DNA of 59,843 nt from Bacillus benzoevorans (GTDB taxonomy: Bacteria; Bacillota; Bacilli; Bacillales; Cytobacillaceae), in the NCBI RefSeq assembly GCF_014207535.1, contig NZ_JACHGK010000022.1:1-59843 (forward strand), in the 5' to 3' direction. Positions 8,294 through 17,426 of the stretch are shown here, piece by piece. The position numbers were made by a program, and so were the translations under genes. Position 1 is the stretch's first letter, and the number at the start of each line of letters is the position of its first letter. The notes beneath the pieces were generated by a model. That model was not told where the DNA came from. It worked only from the letters and a program-made list of their open reading frames with translations, and made no database searches.

Positions 8294-10282
8294 TTATTTT
8301 TCTTTTGAATCAGGATTATCTCCTGAATTTAATCCTTCAATCGCATTGGGTACGATGTTTCCTGTAAGCTCATCATCATCTTTCTTACTGATGTTCACTT
8401 TTACATCAGCGCCCTGCTTTCCGTCTTTAGTCAGTGCCACTTTACGTTCCGGCAGTGTACCATGGTCAGCAAGATGTCTAATTTGTTCAGCATCCAAAGT
8501 TTCAACTTCAAGTAATGTATTGGCAATAACATTAAGCTTCTCACGATTTTCGGTAAGCACCTTTCTTGCCTTTTCATAACATTCTTTGATGATCCGTTGA
8601 ATTTCGAGGTCAATTTCATAGGCAATCGCGTCTGAATAATTTTGCTCATTATGGAAGTCGCGTCCTAAGAATACCTGTCCGCCCTGAGCCTGTCCAAATT
8701 GCAGCGGTCCAAGCTTATCACTCATACCGAACTCTGTCACCATACGGCGGGCAATACCTGTTGCGCGCTGGAAGTCGTTATGAGCTCCAGTACTAACTTC
8801 ACCAAAGACAATCTCCTCTGAAACACGTCCGCCAAGCAGACCGACAATTTTATCCAGCAGCTCCGGCTTTGTCATAAAGAAGCGGTCTTCTTTTGGAAGC
8901 ATTACCGCATAACCGCCTGCCTGCCCGCGAGGGACAATTGTTACTTTATGAACGATTTCAGCATTATCGAGCATTAAACCGATAACTGTGTGACCTGCTT
9001 CATGGAATGCCACGATCCTTCTTTCCTTTTCAGAGATAACACGGCTCTTTTTGGCAGGTCCGGCAATGACTCTGTCTGTAGCTTCATCGATATCTTCCAT
9101 ATCGACCTTTTTCTTATTTCGACGAGCTGCCACAAGGGCTGCTTCATTCAATAGATTTTCCAAATCAGCACCTGAGAATCCTGGTGTACGCTGCGCAATA
9201 GCCTTTAAGTTAACAGCTTCATCAAGTGGTTTATTGCGTGCATGGACCTTTAATACCGCTTCACGTCCGTTTACATCAGGACGGTCCACCGTAATTTGAC
9301 GGTCGAAACGGCCTGGACGAAGAAGTGCTGGATCCAAAATGTCAGGACGGTTTGTTGCAGCAATAATGATGATTCCCTCATTAGCGCCAAATCCATCCAT
9401 TTCAACAAGCAATTGATTTAATGTCTGTTCACGTTCATCATGTCCGCCGCCAAGACCAGCGCCGCGCTGGCGTCCAACAGCATCAATTTCATCGATGAAA
9501 ATGATACAAGGGGCATTTTTTTTCGCTGTTTCAAATAGGTCACGCACACGCGATGCCCCTACCCCGACAAACATTTCAACGAAATCCGAACCACTGATGG
9601 AGAAGAACGGTACTCCCGCTTCCCCTGCTACAGCACGGGCCAGCAATGTTTTACCTGTCCCTGGAGGTCCAACAAGAAGGACACCCTTTGGAATTCTGGC
9701 TCCCAGTTCGGAGAATTTTCTTGGATCTTTTAAGAATTCAACCACTTCAACGAGTTCTTGCTTCTCCTCATCTGCTCCTGCTACATCTTTAAAGCGGACC
9801 TTCTTCTTGTCCTCGTTGTATAGCTTGGCTTTACTTTTACCAAAGTTCATAACCCGGCTTCCGCCGCCTTGAGCTTGGTTTAACAGGAAGAAGAATAAGA
9901 TAAAGATAATGATAAACGGAATAATAGATGTAAAGAAAGTCACCCATCCGCTTGTCTCTTTCGCAGGCAGCACATCCAATTTCAATTGTGGAACATCCCC
10001 TGCCAGCGTTTGAATGCGCTCAATTTCACTATCGCTGTTTGTAACATAAGTGATAAAATATTTATCTTTCTCATATCCGTTAAGCTGTCCGCGAATCTCC
10101 AGCACACCGCGTTCCGGCTGCATGGTCATGCTGGTAACCTTATCTTGTTCAAGGTTTTGAATAAATTCATTATAGGTTATATTTTGCGTAGGCTTGCTTC
10201 CGCCATTAAAGAAACTAACAACGCCGATAATAACTAGAAAAATTAATAAATAAAAGATGGTATTACGGAAAATCCGATTCAT
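8294..10282 (-). CDS. ftsH: ATP-dependent membrane zinc metalloprotease FtsH
   Basis: Hexameric membrane-anchored AAA+ protease that degrades membrane and regulatory proteins. Two transmembrane segments (about residues 7-25 and 112-136) flank an extracytoplasmic domain. The AAA module follows with Walker A GPPGTGKT (about 204-211), Walker B CIIFIDEIDA and the RPGRFDRQI second region of homology. The M41 protease domain has the zinc motif HEAGH. The 662 residues include a charged, poorly conserved C-terminal tail. In B. subtilis FtsH helps sporulation by degrading Spo0E. It follows hpt in the usual tilS-hpt-ftsH order. Confidence 0.98.
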   Translation of the reverse strand: MNRIFRNTIFYLLIFLVIIGVVSFFNGGSKPTQNITYNEFIQNLEQDKVTSMTMQPERGVLEIRGQLNGYEKDKYFITYVTNSDSEIERIQTLAGDVPQLKLDVLPAKETSGWVTFFTSIIPFIIIFILFFFLLNQAQGGGSRVMNFGKSKAKLYNEDKKKVRFKDVAGADEEKQELVEVVEFLKDPRKFSELGARIPKGVLLVGPPGTGKTLLARAVAGEAGVPFFSISGSDFVEMFVGVGASRVRDLFETAKKNAPCIIFIDEIDAVGRQRGAGLGGGHDEREQTLNQLLVEMDGFGANEGIIIIAATNRPDILDPALLRPGRFDRQITVDRPDVNGREAVLKVHARNKPLDEAVNLKAIAQRTPGFSGADLENLLNEAALVAARRNKKKVDMEDIDEATDRVIAGPAKKSRVISEKERRIVAFHEAGHTVIGLMLDNAEIVHKVTIVPRGQAGGYAVMLPKEDRFFMTKPELLDKIVGLLGGRVSEEIVFGEVSTGAHNDFQRATGIARRMVTEFGMSDKLGPLQFGQAQGGQVFLGRDFHNEQNYSDAIAYEIDLEIQRIIKECYEKARKVLTENREKLNVIANTLLEVETLDAEQIRHLADHGTLPERKVALTKDGKQGADVKVNISKKDDDELTGNIVPNAIEGLNSGDNPDSKEK

Positions 10283-10416
10283 CCCTTACCTCCTCCCACG
10301 GTCAAGAAACTATAGAGTATAGTAACATAGAAAATAATAGTAATACAAGGAATTACACTTCTATACAGTAGTTATTTAAATATTGCGGTGTACATGTCAA
10401 GAAGAATTTAACGGTC

Positions 10417-10962
10417 TTAATTGCCGCTGCTATATACGTATGGCTTTAGAATACCAATATATGGCAGATTACGGTACTTTTCAGCATAATCAAGCCCATA
10501 TCCAACAACAAAGGCATCAGGGACAATGAATCCTGCATAATCCGCTTTAATATCAGCCTTGCGTCCTGTCGGCTTATCCAGCAGGGTTACAATTTTGACC
10601 GATTTCGCTTTCCGATATTGGAAAAGCTGAACGAGATAGCTGAGTGTCAACCCGCTGTCAATAATATCCTCAACAATGAGAATATCGCGTCCTTCTACAG
10701 AGGTATTCAAATCTTTGACAATTTTCACTTCTCCTGAGGAAACCGTTGAATGACCATAGCTGGAAACATCCATAAAGTCCATTTCCAAAAATACGTCGAT
10801 ACGTTTAATTAAATCTGACATGAACGGCATAGCACCTTTTAATACACCTATAACAAGAGGAAATTTGTCTTGATAGTCCTCTGTTAATTGTACCCCCAGT
10901 TCCCTTACTTTATTTTGAATTTCCTCCTCTGATAGTAATACCTTCTCAATATCATTCTTCAT
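10417..10962 (-). CDS. hpt: hypoxanthine-guanine phosphoribosyltransferase
   Basis: Salvages hypoxanthine and guanine to IMP and GMP using PRPP. The PRPP-binding signature ILIVEDIIDSGLTL (about residues 95-108) and the FVVGYGLDYAEKYRNLPYIG C-terminal region identify the enzyme. The 181 residues match the family. ATG start; GGAGG is 12 bases upstream, a little long. It lies 32 bases downstream of tilS, in keeping with the essential tilS-hpt cotranscription and complex known in B. subtilis. Confidence 0.97.
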   Translation of the reverse strand: MKNDIEKVLLSEEEIQNKVRELGVQLTEDYQDKFPLVIGVLKGAMPFMSDLIKRIDVFLEMDFMDVSSYGHSTVSSGEVKIVKDLNTSVEGRDILIVEDIIDSGLTLSYLVQLFQYRKAKSVKIVTLLDKPTGRKADIKADYAGFIVPDAFVVGYGLDYAEKYRNLPYIGILKPYVYSSGN

Positions 10963-10994
10963 CTTTTTCGTATGCCTCCTAGAAGTAATTGCGC

Positions 10995-12413
10995 CTATTG
11001 TTGATGCCCCGCCCTCTTATATGTGAAGAGCAGCGCCTTTGTTCCTTTTTCATAATCCATTTCCATAGCAGATTTTTTTAATCCAGGAAGCCACAGGATT
11101 TGACCATTTCCGTCTGTTACAACCGGCCAGCTTCCCCTTTGCTCTAAAGGTATTTTCTCGTCAATGAAGATAGACTTAATTTTCCGTGTGCCCTTCATCC
11201 CTTTTAAGCTCATTCGGTCTCCCGGCTCTCTGGTCCTGATCACGATAGGGAAAGCAGCATCCTCAGGATTCATTTTGAAGGTGTACGGACCCAAGTTATG
11301 AAGTTCTGGCACATGATCCGTTTCCTCAAGAATGATGGAGTCCCCATTAGGCAGAATGCATACACCCGGCGAATCGAGCTCAACATGGAATTCCTCTGTC
11401 TGGATAGAATCAAAACAAAAGTGACAAATACGATAGGAACGAATAACCTTTAATCCATCTGGAAAATCCAAACTTCCTGATGGATGGGGTCCTTCGATGA
11501 GAGAAAAAAAGTGCTCAATATGTATAGCAGACAGGGATTCGGGCCTTTTTTCGGACCTTTTTTCATAAAGATAATTTAATATTAGTTGAACGACTCTTCT
11601 TTGTAAAGGAATCGCCATATCCTGAAAAGCGTTAATATCAATGGTTACGAGACCTTCCTGCTTGTCTTTACATACTGTACTCATTTTTTGCAGCGCTAAT
11701 TCCTGTAAAAATTGTTCATCCTCCTGGAGCTCTTCGCTGAATCGCTGAAAATGCTCATGAACACGGGAATTTTCCCTCTGCAAAAATGGTACAACATATT
11801 TTCTGAATCGGTTTCGGAGATACACGTCCTTCTCATTACTGGGGTCTCGCCGGGGATTTAACTGATTTTCACCGCAATAACGCTCAATTTCGTCTCGATT
11901 CAAGCATAAAAAAGGTCTGACAATATAACCGTTCTGGAAAGGTCTGAGAAAGGGAATCCCTGCCCGTGCGGCTCCCGAACTGCCGCGTGTTAATCTCATC
12001 AGCATGGTTTCAATCTGATCATCTCCATGATGTGCCAGAACTAGATAGTCAAGCCGCAATTCCTTCATGACCTTTGCAAAAAACTGATAGCGGCATTCTC
12101 TTGAGGATACTTGTGAGCTTTTCCCAGATTCCTTCATATACTCTGGAACATTCATTCTAGTCATGCGAAAAGGGATGCCCCGCACCGCACAGAACGCTTC
12201 AACAAATTTAGCCTCGTTATAAGATTCCATCCCTCTAAACATATGATCAACATGTGCAACGGTAATAGAAAAATCATATTGTTCCTGCTGTTTCCAAAGA
12301 TAATGCAGCAGCGCTAGTGAATCAGGTCCGCCTGATACACCTACAAGTAATCGCTTCCCATTCAAAATAAACCTTTTTTGCTTTAAAAAAGACTCCACTT
12401 TCTCTTCTACCAT
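10995..12413 (-). CDS. tilS: tRNA(Ile)-lysidine synthetase
   Basis: Converts C34 of the CAU-anticodon tRNA-Ile to lysidine so that it reads AUA. The N-type ATP pyrophosphatase PP-loop SGGPDS lies at about residues 26-31, with the AHVDH and LAHHGDDQIETMLMRL motifs following. The C-terminal TilS domain (TRKIKSIFIDEKIP) is present. The start is the ATG giving MVEEKVES, with AAGGAAG eight bases upstream; an earlier in-frame ATG at 12440 lacks a good site. The 472 residues agree with B. subtilis. It is cotranscribed with hpt. Confidence 0.96.
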   Translation of the reverse strand: MVEEKVESFLKQKRFILNGKRLLVGVSGGPDSLALLHYLWKQQEQYDFSITVAHVDHMFRGMESYNEAKFVEAFCAVRGIPFRMTRMNVPEYMKESGKSSQVSSRECRYQFFAKVMKELRLDYLVLAHHGDDQIETMLMRLTRGSSGAARAGIPFLRPFQNGYIVRPFLCLNRDEIERYCGENQLNPRRDPSNEKDVYLRNRFRKYVVPFLQRENSRVHEHFQRFSEELQEDEQFLQELALQKMSTVCKDKQEGLVTIDINAFQDMAIPLQRRVVQLILNYLYEKRSEKRPESLSAIHIEHFFSLIEGPHPSGSLDFPDGLKVIRSYRICHFCFDSIQTEEFHVELDSPGVCILPNGDSIILEETDHVPELHNLGPYTFKMNPEDAAFPIVIRTREPGDRMSLKGMKGTRKIKSIFIDEKIPLEQRGSWPVVTDGNGQILWLPGLKKSAMEMDYEKGTKALLFTYKRAGHQQ

Positions 12414-12584
12414 GACACATTCTTCCTTACTATTAAACATATAGTTTATTTCCCCATATATTTCATGGGTTTCTAGGTATATCCTCTAGCATATCATGTT
12501 TATTGAGAACACCCAAAGCTTGAACCCTAACTTTTTTGTATTTTTTCTGACCTGCATACTCCATAACCAGGGGGTACAATTTTC

Positions 12585-13550
12585 CTAAATGAGCTGGCCA
12601 AACATATATATGACATAAAAGGAAATAACGATGAGAAAGATAATAACAGTCTCCATGATACCGCCCTTTTTCCTCTTATGCTGCTGACGTTTCGCACTTA
12701 CCTTCTTTGTCGTTCTCGACTGCTGTACAACCGAGCGGGCTGCGGGCTGTTCTTTATTGACCGCTGCAAGCAGTTCCCTTCTCATTTGAGCAGCGCTTTG
12801 ATAGTGCCCCTGAAAGGCATGCAGGATGATCTTTTCATACCCTTTTAGCACGTCCTTTTGTTTAACCATCCAGGTTAATTGTGACAGACCGCCTTCACTT
12901 TTGTTAAACCGCTTTGGATAAACCGTATTCATCATAATCATTGCGACAGCGAATAAGTCATAACCGGGGTCAGCCTTACGCGAACCAAGTCCCCAATAAC
13001 CCCTGTCGTAAAACTCGGTAAATTCCTTGATGGCACGGCCCCTTAATGTGGTACCGCCTACATCAATGCAGCGCACCTGCACCGGTGGTCCTGTAACAAT
13101 AATATTTTCCGGCTTTAAATCGCCGAATACCCAGCCGCTTTGATGCAGCTTCTCTAAGTCATTCAGCAGCTGCAGCATCAGTACAGGAAGCCAGGCATGC
13201 CCCTTTTGTTCTATAAAGGTCAGCAAATCGGGACCTTGTATATACTCCATCACATAAAAAGGAATATTTCCGCTTTTTGTTACCCAATCATCAACATCAA
13301 GCAAAGAAGGTCCAAGTGCCGATGCTTGGACCTTTGCAAAAGATTTAAGTACGTTGACCTCTAAAGTGATAGAGGCACCGTTACTGCTCATTTTCAGCGC
13401 GGCATACTGATGATTTCGCCTTACAAGATAAACCACCCCATTCGCCCCATATCCTAATTCCTTAATAAGGGTATAGCAATTTTTATGCCATTTGCCTTCA
13501 ATCAGAGTTCCAGGTGCTGCTTTACACTGATTCTTCATAGAATTCATCAT
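12585..13550 (-). CDS. yabT: Hanks-type serine/threonine kinase YabT
   Basis: B. subtilis YabT is a forespore-expressed, DNA-activated kinase of RecA and AbrB. This 321-residue protein has the glycine loop GYGANGVVYLV (about residues 33-43), ATP-binding lysine in AALKMS, catalytic FGDLKPENI (usual HRD replaced by FGD) and DVGGTT in place of DFG. As I recall, B. subtilis YabT has the same deviations. A basic linker (KKVSAKRQQHKRKK) precedes one C-terminal transmembrane helix (about 300-320), so it is tail-anchored with the kinase in the cytoplasm. The start overlaps the end of yabS by 29 bases. Confidence 0.93.
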   Translation of the reverse strand: MMNSMKNQCKAAPGTLIEGKWHKNCYTLIKELGYGANGVVYLVRRNHQYAALKMSSNGASITLEVNVLKSFAKVQASALGPSLLDVDDWVTKSGNIPFYVMEYIQGPDLLTFIEQKGHAWLPVLMLQLLNDLEKLHQSGWVFGDLKPENIIVTGPPVQVRCIDVGGTTLRGRAIKEFTEFYDRGYWGLGSRKADPGYDLFAVAMIMMNTVYPKRFNKSEGGLSQLTWMVKQKDVLKGYEKIILHAFQGHYQSAAQMRRELLAAVNKEQPAARSVVQQSRTTKKVSAKRQQHKRKKGGIMETVIIFLIVISFYVIYMFGQLI

Positions 13551-14253
13551 CAGACAGCATACTCCTTAATGAACGTTTTTTTCTGAAGTAGTTAAGGGCT
13601 TCACTTAAGGCTGGTCCTGTTGGTGTGATTCCGCCGGTAGACAACTTAGAGAAGATTCCTGTTAATGATTCAAGCCTAGGTGTCCAGTCGAGCAGTTTTT
13701 CCACCTCATTGTTTTTCCCGGGAAATATAAACACCGAAAAACGGTTTTCCCCTGTCCGTGCATTTAAACTTAAAGAGAGATCAAGGAGTGCTTCCTTCAC
13801 GGTCTGCAGCTTCTCCTTCATACTTGCACTCGTATCAACAAGAATAAGGACCTCAAGCTCGACAGTTTCTCCTAGTTCGTCGACTACCTCCATGATTTCG
13901 CCTCTTTTCTCCGGCGGGAGATCCTCCATCGTCTGTGAACGCCCGAGAATTTGCTTTAGTTCCTGATTGACTAGTCCTTGGAGCGTCTGTGTCATTGCCT
14001 TTCTTGTCACCATCTGAACGGTTTGCGAGAGATTATAAGTATAAACAATTTGGCTTACCCCGCCTCCGGACATAGAGATTTCCTCAATTTCCTTCATTGC
14101 CTTTTCATCTATCACATCATGTTCCATGACACCAATAACATTTACCGTAATACCCTGTTCCCTGGCCAGTGCCGCTTTTGCCACCGGGTCATCTCCCTGG
14201 TTTGAACATCCATCCGTAATTAATAGGATTTGCTTTAAAGTTCCTTTTCTCAA
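13522..14253 (-). CDS. yabS: VWA-domain protein YabS
   Basis: A 243-residue protein with two von Willebrand A-like parts: an N-terminal QILLITDGCSNQGDDP segment and a second segment with the metal-site motif VDTSASM (about residue 134). The start is TTG giving MRKGTLKQILLI, with GGAGGGG seven bases upstream; an in-frame GTG/ATG further upstream would include the SD in the coding region. It sits between spoIIE and yabT as in B. subtilis, where it is a sporulation-period gene of unknown biochemical role. Partnership with the YabT kinase is suggested by the overlap only. Confidence 0.9.
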   Translation of the reverse strand: MRKGTLKQILLITDGCSNQGDDPVAKAALAREQGITVNVIGVMEHDVIDEKAMKEIEEISMSGGGVSQIVYTYNLSQTVQMVTRKAMTQTLQGLVNQELKQILGRSQTMEDLPPEKRGEIMEVVDELGETVELEVLILVDTSASMKEKLQTVKEALLDLSLSLNARTGENRFSVFIFPGKNNEVEKLLDWTPRLESLTGIFSKLSTGGITPTGPALSEALNYFRKKRSLRSMLSDDEFYEESV

Positions 14254-14323
14254 TGGAATTCCCCTCCATAAGTGAATTGTTACCATTTTCGACTGTATGG
14301 AGGGGAATTATACCTATCGCTAT

Positions 14324-16801
14324 TTAATTTGCCTTTTGCCTGTATTTCAGAACGGGGATCGATGCCCATTTAGGTGTATTATGCTTAATTTTTGCGACAA
14401 CAACAGTCATATCATCCGCAATTTGTCCGGACCGTGAACGAATGACCTCTTCTATAATTAAATCCGCCACTTCCTGCGGATTTTCCGTTTTCAATTCGGT
14501 AATTTTCCGTTTCATCCATATGTCATAATTCTCGACATGCTTCGGTCCTTCAAAGACCCCGTCACTCATCATAATGAGCAAATCTCCTGCTTTCAGTTGT
14601 TCGCTGACGACATCAACCTCCAATTCCTGAATGATCCCTATCGGGAGATTATTTGCCTGAATTTTAATGACTCTATCTCCTCTCTTAATGAAGCTGGGAA
14701 TAGAGCCAATCTTCAGAAATTTGGTAGCAGCATTTTGTAAATCAATCATCGCCAAATCCAGAGTAGAAAAAATCTCATCCGTTGTCCTCAATGACAAGAC
14801 GGAATTAACCGATTTAATCGCCACCTTCTCCTCGATCCCTGATTGCAGTATTTTTTGCAATAACTGCAGCGTTTCCTGGCTTTCTATATGGGCACGCTCT
14901 CCATTTCCCATTCCGTCGCTGATGGCAATGGCATATTTCCCTCCGCCTAATTCAATCGTTGAATAGCTGTCACCGGAGATTAAACCGCCGTCTTTAGCTG
15001 CGTGAGCCACCCCTGTTTCAATCGAATAGGTCTTGGCCGAGCGGAACGTGACATGATAAATGCTAGTTGAATCCGGTGCGTAGGCCTCTTTATTCACCAA
15101 AATATTCTCGCCTAAAATATCAGAAAGCATTGGAGCAATAATTTTTTCACATTCTCCATGTCCTTCATAGCCCGGCAGTGTCATTTCAATATCGACATTA
15201 CCTGGTTCAAGACTGTACACATCCACGTTTTCAATTTCGATGCCAAAATCCTGAAGTGCCTCCAGAATTAACTCTTCTTGCCTGTGATGGTTTTCCCTTT
15301 CTCTTTGAATCTCCTTCGCGAAATTCTCCATCACTTCAGATACTCCTAATAATTGATCAGCCACCAGTTTTCTTGATTCCTTCACCTGCTTTTTCAACCT
15401 TTGATTGGCCTGATGAAAGGTTAACTCCTGATCCATCACCTCGATTACCTTCTTCGGCTTAATACAATAAGTTTCAAAATCACGGTATAGTTTTTGCGAG
15501 ACCCCCTCTTCTCTTTGCTCCATTTCCAGCATAATTTGTTTCATATAATCATAAGTTGTAGTAAAGTGCTTTGACCAGCATTTATCCTTCCGGTGGCATA
15601 ACTGGCATGTCTTTTCCGTTACATTGCCGAGGAAGTAGTCCAGTTCGCGGTCAATATCATCGAATTCCATTTTTTCATCCTGACTTGAAAAGCTATTAGA
15701 AAGCGCCTGGAAGACGCTTGAAAACTGCGCCACTCTTTGCGCCGTAACATCCCTCATTTTTCGCATATATACCTGCTGTTCCTGTGTATGCTCCGCTGTC
15801 CCGGGAATATATTTGGCCAGTTTAGAAGTAAGACTATTAGGGGTTAGGAAAAATAAAAGAACCGCTGCAGTGGATTCTGAAATGGTTTTAACAAGGTTGG
15901 CGCTGCCGTCACCATACATTCCCAAGAGTAAAGTGGCAATGAACAGACCAATAGCCACACCTATTTTTTGCCCCTCTTTTAACAGACCTCCGAGCAGTCC
16001 CGAGAATGCCAGCAAACTCATATGAAAGAAGCTTGAAACACTGGCCAGGCTGAAGATCAGTCCTGTCACAACACCGACGGTTGAACCTACAGTTGCCCCC
16101 GCAACAAACGCAAAGAGGATAACAAGATAACGGGAAAAAATATGTTCAACCGAAAGATTATAAATCGACCAGCCAATCGTCCCGGTCATGACAGATGCCA
16201 GCAGAATAATTAAACAGACAATTTCCTCTGTCTTTAATGACTGTCTTCTTTTGGTAATCGACAGCAATGGAAGGCTCTGCAGGAAAATTAAGGTCAAAAT
16301 AAAACCTAATCCTGCCTCTACCCCTGCCATGATTAAATCATAAAAGGCGATCGTCCCATTAAAGAAATATCCCTCAGCAAGACCTCCCAGCAGAATAATA
16401 GATAATACATAGAATGGGATCATTTTGACTTCATTTTTCAGCCACTTTCTTGTAACCCGGTAAACAATTAAATAGAGAATCGTTAAGGCAAATGTTGATA
16501 CAGCATCCCGGATTGACAAAGTTGCAGCCCCGGCAACTAATCCAACCAAGGCTATAGGGGCACGATCACGTCTGATTAAATACACAGCAGCAAAGAAAGG
16601 AATACTAAATGGGGTTAATTTCGCTAAGATTAAGGCTCGTCCGAGTAGAAAACCGATTAACAACAGAATATAGGCTTTTTTGAGGAAGATTGTTTCAAGC
16701 TTAGATTGAATATTTATGAAAGGGTTATCAAACTTAAACTTAGCTTTGCTGAAATCTACTTCACGCATAGGTTCCATGAAACTCCGCTCTACCTTTTCCA
16801 C
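14324..16801 (-). CDS. spoIIE: stage II sporulation protein E (PP2C phosphatase)
   Basis: Dephosphorylates SpoIIAA-P to switch on sigma-F in the forespore and interacts with FtsZ at the polar septum. The 825 residues comprise a cytoplasmic N-tail, about ten transmembrane helices (about residues 45-325), a central FtsZ-binding/oligomerisation region with cysteines (CQLCHRKDKCW), and a C-terminal PP2C domain. That domain has ISDGMGNG (about 612-619) and MMSDGVFEGP as metal-binding aspartate motifs. Length and sequence track B. subtilis SpoIIE (827). The gene is preceded by a Spo0A-type promoter. Confidence 0.98.
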   Translation of the reverse strand: MEKVERSFMEPMREVDFSKAKFKFDNPFINIQSKLETIFLKKAYILLLIGFLLGRALILAKLTPFSIPFFAAVYLIRRDRAPIALVGLVAGAATLSIRDAVSTFALTILYLIVYRVTRKWLKNEVKMIPFYVLSIILLGGLAEGYFFNGTIAFYDLIMAGVEAGLGFILTLIFLQSLPLLSITKRRQSLKTEEIVCLIILLASVMTGTIGWSIYNLSVEHIFSRYLVILFAFVAGATVGSTVGVVTGLIFSLASVSSFFHMSLLAFSGLLGGLLKEGQKIGVAIGLFIATLLLGMYGDGSANLVKTISESTAAVLLFFLTPNSLTSKLAKYIPGTAEHTQEQQVYMRKMRDVTAQRVAQFSSVFQALSNSFSSQDEKMEFDDIDRELDYFLGNVTEKTCQLCHRKDKCWSKHFTTTYDYMKQIMLEMEQREEGVSQKLYRDFETYCIKPKKVIEVMDQELTFHQANQRLKKQVKESRKLVADQLLGVSEVMENFAKEIQRERENHHRQEELILEALQDFGIEIENVDVYSLEPGNVDIEMTLPGYEGHGECEKIIAPMLSDILGENILVNKEAYAPDSTSIYHVTFRSAKTYSIETGVAHAAKDGGLISGDSYSTIELGGGKYAIAISDGMGNGERAHIESQETLQLLQKILQSGIEEKVAIKSVNSVLSLRTTDEIFSTLDLAMIDLQNAATKFLKIGSIPSFIKRGDRVIKIQANNLPIGIIQELEVDVVSEQLKAGDLLIMMSDGVFEGPKHVENYDIWMKRKITELKTENPQEVADLIIEEVIRSRSGQIADDMTVVVAKIKHNTPKWASIPVLKYRQKAN

Positions 16802-16838
16802 ATAGCTTCACTCCCTGTTAAAGATACTGTTGCTAAAC

Positions 16839-16905
16839 ATTATAAGAGATTCGTAACTTAAAAGTTTGTCAAAACGAGAGAGAGCTGCCTGATTTTTGTT
16901 CGACG
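16839..16905 (-). promoter_or_regulatory. spoIIE promoter with Spo0A boxes
   Basis: The minus strand carries a consensus -35 TTGACA (16867-16872) and -10 TATAAT (16839-16844) separated by 22 bases. This over-long spacer is the hallmark of Spo0A~P-activated sigma-A promoters such as spoIIE and spoIIG. A 0A-box (TTTGTCAAAA read on the plus strand, 16865-16874) overlaps the -35. A near-consensus CGTCGAA box (16899-16905) lies about 30 bases upstream. Confidence 0.85.
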
Positions 16906-17076
16906 CTATTCAGCGTAATCACTGAAAAGGAAACAGATTTATATATATTCAGTAAAAAAGCCCTTCGATATTGTGAAAATATCGTATATATTCCCCGGGT
17001 TTTGTTTTCTCTATTATTTTGCGTGTTAAATAGTATCTTGCTCTGGAATGATAGAGTGACCTGATCTATTGTGAAA
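16906..17076. other. intergenic region, spoIIE to tRNA-Met terminator
   Basis: No gene is seen. The DNA contains a small hairpin (CGATATT/AATATCG, about 16967-16985) enclosed by weakly complementary GGGC and CCC runs, with a T-run on the minus strand near 16955. This might be a backup terminator for the tRNA. B. subtilis has a tRNA-Glu near here; I do not find one. Confidence 0.4.
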
Positions 17077-17116
17077 CAAAAAAAAGACCTCTAATTAATA
17101 GTAGAAGTCTTCTTTT
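17077..17116 (-). terminator. tRNA-Met terminator
   Basis: The minus strand forms a nine-pair stem (AAGACTTCT/AGAGGTCTT, including one G-U) followed by eight T residues, 20 bases downstream of the tRNA 3' end. Confidence 0.85.
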
Positions 17117-17134
17117 GCTGTTCATTTTATTTTA

Positions 17135-17208
17135 TAGCGGCGGAGGGGATCGAACCCCCGACCTTACGGGTATGAACCGTACGCTCTAGCCAGCTGAGCT
17201 ACACCGCC
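17135..17208 (-). tRNA. tRNA-Met (anticodon CAT)
   Basis: The minus strand folds into a full cloverleaf of 74 nucleotides. It has acceptor GGCGGTG with CGCCGCT, a D-arm starting GCTC, an anticodon stem TACGG/CCGTA around loop TTCATAC (anticodon CAT at 17172-17174), and a T-arm GGGGG-TTCGATC-CCCTC. The 3' CCA is not encoded. B. subtilis has an elongator tRNA-Met (trnSL-Met1) at this place; a CAT tRNA that becomes lysidine-modified tRNA-Ile cannot be excluded by eye. Confidence 0.95.
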
Positions 17209-17336
17209 GTAATACATTTTACGACACAATATATATCATACAGAGAAAACATGTCGATGTCAATAAAAAACATGGATTCACTATATAACCACTGCCACAA
17301 TAGAAAGGTTCTTTTAAAGAGCTGCTTGTCCAAAGA

Positions 17337-17370
17337 TAAAAAAGACAAACCCACGCAGGATTTGTCTTCA
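17337..17370 (-). terminator. yabR terminator
   Basis: An 11-pair stem on the minus strand (AAGACAAATCC with GGGTTTGTCTT) followed by TTTTTTA, about 60 bases after the yabR stop. Confidence 0.85.
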
Positions 17371-17426
17371 ACAAAGGGAATATAAATGATAAACCCTGCT
17401 ATATTTATGAATGAATCAGCAGCAAG

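Noticed and set aside
8294..10282. Possible AAA-protease fusion
   Set aside because: Length and domain order are those of ordinary FtsH.
16906..17076. tRNA-Glu expected next to tRNA-Met by B. subtilis order
   Set aside because: No cloverleaf or T-arm consensus was found on either strand in this stretch.
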